DNA of 5,060 nt from an uncultured Acidobacteriota bacterium (GTDB taxonomy: Bacteria > Acidobacteriota > Blastocatellia > RBC074). The translations under genes were made by a program, and so were the position numbers. Under the pieces are notes generated by a model. The model was not told where the DNA came from, ran no database searches, and saw only the letters and a list, made by a program, of their open reading frames with translations. Shown here piece by piece: positions 1 through 5,060 of this stretch (position 1 is its first letter; each line of letters opens with the position of its first letter). Location: assembly GCA_937967285.1 (NCBI GenBank), contig CALBSU010000838.1, forward strand, positions 1-5,060. The letters are read 5' to 3'.

Positions 1-458
1 TACTCGACCTGCTTGGTCTCGACCAGCTTGCCGACCGTCGCCGACTCCGTCTGGATGCCTACGGCAGATGCCTCGATCGTTACCGTCTCGGTCAACTGGC
101 CCGGCTCGAGCGAAATCTCAAGCCTTGTGGTCAGGTTCGGATCCAGCTTTCGGCCGGTCACGATGTAGGTTTTGAACCCCGAGGCTTCGACGCTGATCGA
201 ATATATGCCCGGGGGAAGATTGGATACTACGTAATATCCCTCGCTGTTAGTGAGGGCTGTCCGTTCGAACGCTCTGGCTTCGTTCTTGACGACGACCTTA
301 GCGTTGCTGATCACCGAGCCGGTTTGGTCTTTTACGAAACCGGTAATCGTTGAATTGTCTGATTGCGCCTGAACCGTTGAGTTCGATATCTGAATAATCG
401 CTGCTGCGATACAAAGGCACAATAAACTCGCAAAAACTTTCTGCAATCTGGAGCTCAT
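1..458 (-). CDS. Oar-like TonB-dependent receptor, N-terminal part (cut by window edge)
   Basis: This is the first 152 codons of an outer-membrane receptor; the rest lies beyond position 1. My translation begins MSSRLQKVFASLLCLCIAAA and shows a Sec signal peptide (Arg4, Lys7, hydrophobic residues 8-24, probable cleavage after Val-Gln-Ala at 31). A carboxypeptidase-regulatory-like beta-sandwich follows at about residues 38-118, with the typical ITGFVKDQTGSVISNAKV, NSEGYYVVSNLPPGIYSI and EASGFKT segments. The stretch LEPGQLTETVTIEA then leads towards the plug domain. It is about 66% identical by hand count (76 of 115 positions, gapless, residues 38-152) to the complete receptor at 825-4367, so the two are tandem paralogues. 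Two cysteines (14, 16) lie within the signal peptide and do not form a good lipobox. The start is fixed by GGAAGG six bases upstream and by exact agreement with the paralogue's start (Met-Ser-Ser-Arg). Family assignment is firm; the substrate is unknown. Confidence 0.93.
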   Translation of the reverse strand, partial: MSSRLQKVFASLLCLCIAAAIIQISNSTVQAQSDNSTITGFVKDQTGSVISNAKVVVKNEARAFERTALTNSEGYYVVSNLPPGIYSISVEASGFKTYIVTGRKLDPNLTTRLEISLEPGQLTETVTIEASAVGIQTESATVGKLVETKQVE

Positions 459-464
459 CGATTT

Positions 465-470
465 CCTTCC
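465..470 (-). promoter_or_regulatory. Ribosome binding site of the truncated receptor
   Basis: GGAAGG on the minus strand, six bases before the ATG at 458. The surrounding AAGGAAGGAAAT is the same as at the paralogue's start, which supports both start calls. Confidence 0.75.
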
Positions 471-489
471 TTAGTCTTTGAAGACGTCT

Positions 490-503
490 GGCGCTTCCGC
501 GCC
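490..503 (-). other. Leader hairpin GGCGC-GGAA-GCGCC near the start codon
   Basis: In the minus-strand transcript this is a perfect 5-bp GC stem closed by a GGAA (GNRA-type) tetraloop. It lies about 30 nt upstream of the start codon, between the conserved block at 506-538 and the Shine-Dalgarno. The paralogue has a hairpin of different sequence at the same place (4393-4411). Folding is inferred from base complementarity only. Confidence 0.5.
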
Positions 504-505
504 CT

Positions 506-538
506 CCGCATCCAAATCTCAGGGCCCCAGAGAAGGGT
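506..538 (-). promoter_or_regulatory. Conserved leader block with possible anti-Shine-Dalgarno, left copy
   Basis: This segment matches 4411-4443 in the other receptor's leader. The best-kept part is a 17-nt stretch at 522-538 (ACCCTTCTCTGGGGCCC on the minus strand) that differs by one base between copies. Within it CCUUCU (531-536) can pair over six bases, including one G-U, with the GGAAGG ribosome binding site at 465-470, looping out the hairpin at 490-503. Conservation is seen directly; the regulatory role is inferred. Confidence 0.45.
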
Positions 539-541
539 ATT

Positions 542-579
542 CGCACGCATCCCGCCCCTGAAACCAGGGGTCCCGTGCG
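542..579 (-). other. Strong leader hairpin specific to the left receptor copy
   Basis: CGCACG (542-547) pairs perfectly with CGTGCG (574-579), and CCCCTG (555-560) with CAGGGG (565-570) around a four-base loop, leaving an internal loop of 7 and 3 bases. No U-run follows on either strand, so it is not a standard terminator. The aligned part of the other leader has no equivalent of this strength, only a short CCTC/GAGG repeat. It may stabilise or insulate the leader RNA. Confidence 0.5.
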
Positions 580-622
580 TGATCTCATAAGTATTTTATA
601 GATCTGTTTTTGTCGGAAATTT

Positions 623-676
623 TCAGACCCAGCTGTCAGCGGATTCCAACTGAGTTGCCTGAATGAGGCAGGTCAT
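623..676 (-). CDS. Possible leader peptide of 17 residues, left copy
   Basis: Reading from the ATG at 676, the minus strand gives MTCLIQATQLESADSWV and a TGA. It begins 26 nt after the predicted transcription start. The matching position in the other leader gives MTCLWDSGATQLGMTAGI, so the start, the Met-Thr-Cys-Leu and Ala-Thr-Gln-Leu segments, the frame and the stop context (TCTGAAAA) are all kept, and the length differences are multiples of three. There is no clear Shine-Dalgarno before it. The same bases can also be explained as a conserved RNA hairpin and DNA dyad, so translation is not shown. There is no run of one amino-acid codon as in classical attenuators. Confidence 0.3.
   Translation of the reverse strand: MTCLIQATQLESADSWV
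647..657. promoter_or_regulatory. Dyad CAACT-G-AGTTG, left copy
   Basis: A perfect 5-bp inverted repeat around one central base, identical to the one at 4537-4547. It lies about 45-55 bp downstream of the predicted transcription start. As DNA it could be a small operator. In RNA it has too short a loop to fold on itself, and its bases are also used by the alternative leader hairpins. Its function is not known. Confidence 0.35.
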
Positions 677-708
677 TTTTGACTTAATCGCGCTCGTTGG
701 ATGGCGTG

Positions 709-737
709 ATTATCCGATTGGTTTGACCAGGTGTCAA
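709..737 (-). promoter_or_regulatory. Sigma-70-type promoter of the truncated receptor
   Basis: On the minus strand TTGACA (737-732) is followed after exactly 17 bp by GATAAT (714-709), a perfect -35 box and a 5/6 -10 box. The predicted start is the A at about 702, opening with ATCCAACGAG. The same boxes, spacing and start sequence occur at 4605-4633. It lies about 30 bp beyond the upstream gene's terminator, so this receptor is transcribed separately, with a leader of about 244 nt. Confidence 0.8.
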
Positions 738-766
738 GTCAAGCCTGTGTCAATTTTGAGCGACAG

Positions 767-798
767 AAAAGCCCGCCCGGACATGAATCCGGGCGGGC
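767..798 (-). terminator. Intrinsic terminator of the complete receptor gene
   Basis: On the minus strand an 11-bp perfect stem (788-798 with 771-781, GCCCGCCCGGA and its complement) closes a 6-base loop and is followed directly by TTTTC (770-766). It starts 27 bases past the receptor's stop codon and ends about 30 bp before the next promoter. Confidence 0.9.
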
Positions 799-801
799 AG
801 A

Positions 802-817
802 GGCCCGAAGGCGGGCC
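802..817 (-). other. Second GC-rich hairpin just before the terminator
   Basis: GGCCCG-CCTT-CGGGCC on the minus strand forms a 6-bp stem starting seven bases past the stop codon at 825-827. It has no U-run of its own and sits directly before the main terminator hairpin. It may help termination or protect the mRNA 3' end. Confidence 0.55.
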
Positions 818-824
818 GAGGGTA

Positions 825-4367
<3,543 letters not shown>

Positions 4368-4372
4368 TATTT

Positions 4373-4378
4373 CCTTCC
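4373..4378 (-). promoter_or_regulatory. Ribosome binding site of the complete receptor
   Basis: GGAAGG on the minus strand, five bases before the ATG at 4367, within an AAGGAAGGAAAT context identical to that of the left receptor. It can pair with the conserved CCUUCU at 4436-4441. Confidence 0.75.
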
Positions 4379-4392
4379 TTATTTGAAGGCGC

Positions 4393-4411
4393 CCGGAACT
4401 CGCGCTCCCGG
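4393..4411 (-). other. Leader hairpin near the start codon, right copy
   Basis: CCGGGA (4411-4406 on the minus strand) pairs with UUCCGG (4398-4393) over six bases, one of them G-U, around a 7-base loop. It takes the same place as the unrelated-sequence hairpin at 490-503 in the other leader, so structure may be kept while sequence changed. Confidence 0.45.
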
Positions 4412-4443
4412 CACATCCATAATTAAGGGCTCCAGAGAAGGGT
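4411..4443 (-). promoter_or_regulatory. Conserved leader block with possible anti-Shine-Dalgarno, right copy
   Basis: This is the counterpart of 506-538. The core at 4427-4443 (ACCCTTCTCTGGAGCCC on the minus strand) differs by one base from the other copy, although the leader on either side is largely diverged. CCUUCU at 4436-4441 can pair with the GGAAGG ribosome binding site at 4373-4378 across the hairpin at 4393-4411. The translational-control role is inferred. Confidence 0.45.
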
Positions 4444-4515
4444 GTGTATTACTCGTATTCCGCCTCTTGAGGAGACGTTTTTCCTTTCTTCTGATCGTTT
4501 TCGAATAAGGTGTTT

Positions 4516-4572
4516 TCAGATCCCAGCGGTCATGCCCAACTGAGTTGCCCCGGAATCCCAAAGGCAGGTCAT
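4516..4572 (-). CDS. Possible leader peptide of 18 residues, right copy
   Basis: From the ATG at 4572 the minus strand reads MTCLWDSGATQLGMTAGI and then TGA. The start codon lies 26 nt after the predicted transcription start, exactly as in the other leader, whose peptide is MTCLIQATQLESADSWV. Relative to that copy it has a 6-nt gain in the hairpin loop and a 3-nt loss near the end, so the frame is preserved. There is no convincing Shine-Dalgarno. It could be a regulatory leader peptide, or a chance open frame over a conserved RNA structure. Confidence 0.3.
   Translation of the reverse strand: MTCLWDSGATQLGMTAGI
4537..4547. promoter_or_regulatory. Dyad CAACT-G-AGTTG, right copy
   Basis: The 11-bp dyad is identical to 647-657 and lies at a closely similar distance downstream of the predicted transcription start. 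It is a possible operator or part of the leader RNA fold; its role is unknown. Confidence 0.35.
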
Positions 4573-4584
4573 CTTTGACTTTAT

Positions 4585-4614
4585 TTGACTCGTTGGATAT
4601 TGGAATTATCTAAT
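4585..4614 (+). promoter_or_regulatory. Possible divergent promoter for the dehydrogenase
   Basis: On the plus strand TTGACT (4585-4590) is followed after 18 bp by TCTAAT (4609-4614), each a 5/6 match to the sigma-70 boxes. It would start transcription near 4622, about 140 nt before the ATG at 4762. It overlaps the minus-strand receptor promoter at 4605-4633. It is weaker than that promoter and rests on box matches alone. Confidence 0.3.
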
Positions 4615-4633
4615 CTGGTGTTAATGGTGTCAA
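4605..4633 (-). promoter_or_regulatory. Sigma-70-type promoter of the complete receptor
   Basis: TTGACA (4633-4628), 17-bp spacer and GATAAT (4610-4605) on the minus strand, with a predicted start at the A near 4598 (ATCCAACGAG). Boxes, spacing and start are identical to the promoter at 709-737, while much of the spacer has diverged. The leader would be about 231 nt. Confidence 0.8.
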
Positions 4634-4700
4634 GTTAAGCCTGTCTGAAAAATTCAAAGTGGGATATGCTTGAGGCCATCGAGTTAAAAAAGGCAAGAAG

Positions 4701-4720
4701 AGCGGCGGCCCGGCGCCGCT
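4701..4720 (+). other. GC-rich hairpin upstream of the dehydrogenase
   Basis: AGCGGCG (4701-4707) and CGCCGCT (4714-4720) form a perfect 7-bp stem around a 6-base loop, 41 bases before the ATG at 4762. Only three T residues follow on the plus strand, so it is unlikely to be a terminator in that direction. Its role is unknown. Confidence 0.4.
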
Positions 4721-4761
4721 TTGGCATTGGAGCGGGTGCGTTCAAAATCAGGGGGTATCGG

Positions 4762-5060
4762 ATGACGAAGACGCGCAGGGAGTTTCTGAAGGATGCCGGA
4801 GCTATTGCTGCGGCAACGGGATTCGGGAAGCGACTGGAGTCGGACGGTCGGACGATGCGGCCGGCGGGATCGAACGACCGGATCAGGGTCGGGTTCATCG
4901 GCTGCGGCGGAAGGATGAACAACCATATCGACTATCTCAAACTGCGTGCGCAGGAAAGAGGCGATGTGGAGCTGGCGGCGGTTTGCGAGATCTACGAGAA
5001 GCGCAAACAACTTGCGCGCGAGCGGGCCGGAGTCGATGAAAGATCGGTTCATCATGATTA
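4762..5060 (+). CDS. Gfo/Idh/MocA-family oxidoreductase with Tat signal, N-terminal part (cut by window edge)
   Basis: My translation of the first 99 codons begins MTKTRREFLKDAGAIAAATG. It contains a twin-arginine motif (T-R-R-E-F-L-K, residues 4-10) with a modest hydrophobic stretch at 12-21, so export by the Tat pathway is likely. The NAD(P)-binding Rossmann fold starts at residue 41 (IRVGFIGCGGRM, glycines 44, 47, 49, 50). The second strand ends at VELAAVCEIYEKR (69-81), where Glu76 takes the acidic position that usually contacts the adenosine ribose. This is typical of the Gfo/Idh/MocA dehydrogenases, which act on sugars and related polyols. The frame is open back to an ATG at 4666, but the start at 4762 is preferred: AGGGGG lies six bases upstream and the Tat motif falls at the very N-terminus. 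The gene diverges from the receptor. The catalytic domain lies outside the window, so the substrate is unknown. Confidence 0.88.
   Translation, partial: MTKTRREFLKDAGAIAAATGFGKRLESDGRTMRPAGSNDRIRVGFIGCGGRMNNHIDYLKLRAQERGDVELAAVCEIYEKRKQLARERAGVDERSVHHD

Larger units (their letters stand above)
620..748 (-). repeat. Duplicated promoter-leader cassette, left copy
   Basis: This stretch aligns along its whole length with 4513-4644. Shared blocks include TTTTCAGA, CCAACTGAGTTGCC, AGGCAGGTCAT, TTTGACTT, CTCGTTGGAT, ATTATC, TGTCAAGT and AAGCCTGT (plus-strand reading), with small indels between them. It carries the promoter, the predicted transcription start and the first ~80 nt of the leader of the receptor starting at 458. 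It probably arose by the duplication that made the two receptor genes. Confidence 0.85.
4513..4644 (-). repeat. Duplicated promoter-leader cassette, right copy
   Basis: This stretch aligns with 620-748 and holds the promoter, predicted start and early leader of the complete receptor. The two copies differ by substitutions and a few short indels. The blocks around the -35, the -10, the transcription start, the dyad and the small open frame are preserved. Confidence 0.85.

Noticed and set aside
411..420. Possible lipoprotein box at the two cysteines of the left receptor's signal peptide
   Set aside because: The residues before Cys14 and Cys16 do not fit a lipobox, and a better Sec cleavage site follows at Val-Gln-Ala (29-31).
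298..588. 96-codon minus-strand open frame spanning the left receptor start and leader
   Set aside because: It overlaps the real receptor in another frame and crosses the conserved leader hairpins; the composition is not protein-like.
459..708. Known riboswitch, T-box, tRNA or CRISPR in the leaders
   Set aside because: I looked for cobalamin, cyclic-di-GMP, SAM and T-box consensus segments, cloverleaf folds and spaced repeats, and found none by eye. A covariance-model search would settle it.
4379..4561. 60-codon minus-strand open frame inside the right leader, ending just before the receptor start
   Set aside because: It is highly basic with no recognisable domain. It is in a different frame from the conserved small open frame at 4516-4572, and I see no counterpart in the left leader.
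4666..4761. Alternative upstream ATG for the dehydrogenase adding 32 residues
   Set aside because: The frame is open, but the added segment is Arg/Ala-rich, crosses a 7-bp hairpin, has a weak ribosome binding site and would push the twin-arginine motif away from the N-terminus.
4684..5055. Minus-strand open frames of 123 and 95 codons opposite the dehydrogenase
   Set aside because: The plus strand there reads as a clear Tat signal and Rossmann fold, so these are mirror frames.

Overview
The window looks like high-GC, Gram-negative, Acidobacteriota-type DNA, possibly of the Solibacter/Bryobacter kind. This is inferred from two family signatures. One is tandem 'carboxypeptidase-regulatory-domain plus TonB-dependent receptor' (Oar-like) outer-membrane proteins of about 1,200 residues. 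The other is a neighbouring Gfo/Idh/MocA oxidoreductase with a twin-arginine signal. No rRNA, tRNA or other taxonomic marker is present, so the assignment stays tentative.

Layout, left to right. Positions 1-458 (minus strand) hold the first 152 codons of an Oar-like receptor that runs off the left edge. Positions 459-766 are its long leader and promoter. Positions 767-817 hold a strong intrinsic terminator for the next gene. Positions 825-4367 (minus strand) encode a complete 1,180-residue paralogue of the first receptor. Positions 4368-4634 are its leader and promoter. Positions 4762-5060 (plus strand) begin a divergent Gfo/Idh/MocA-family dehydrogenase that runs off the right edge.

The two receptors are adjacent duplicates, about 66% identical by my hand count over residues 38-152. 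They are not one operon: a terminator separates them and each has its own promoter. The duplication included the control region. Both copies have the same TTGACA-17 bp-GATAAT promoter, the same predicted start-site sequence (ATCCAACGAG) and a leader of roughly 230-245 nt. At exactly the same distance from the predicted start (26 nt), each leader begins a tiny open frame of 17 or 18 codons starting Met-Thr-Cys-Leu and sharing Ala-Thr-Gln-Leu. The length differences inside it are all multiples of three. The same stretch can fold into a hairpin whose ends are conserved while its middle has changed. Further down, a conserved 17-nt block could pair with the Shine-Dalgarno sequence. Together these suggest a leader-based switch (leader peptide, structured RNA, or both) controlling outer-membrane receptor synthesis. 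I do not recognise it as a described element, and it is the most interesting feature here.

Functionally, the receptors would sit in the outer membrane and take up or bind a large substrate. The divergent dehydrogenase, probably exported or periplasmic, could act on a sugar-like substrate. No substrate can be read from the sequence, and the link between receptor and enzyme rests only on their adjacency.
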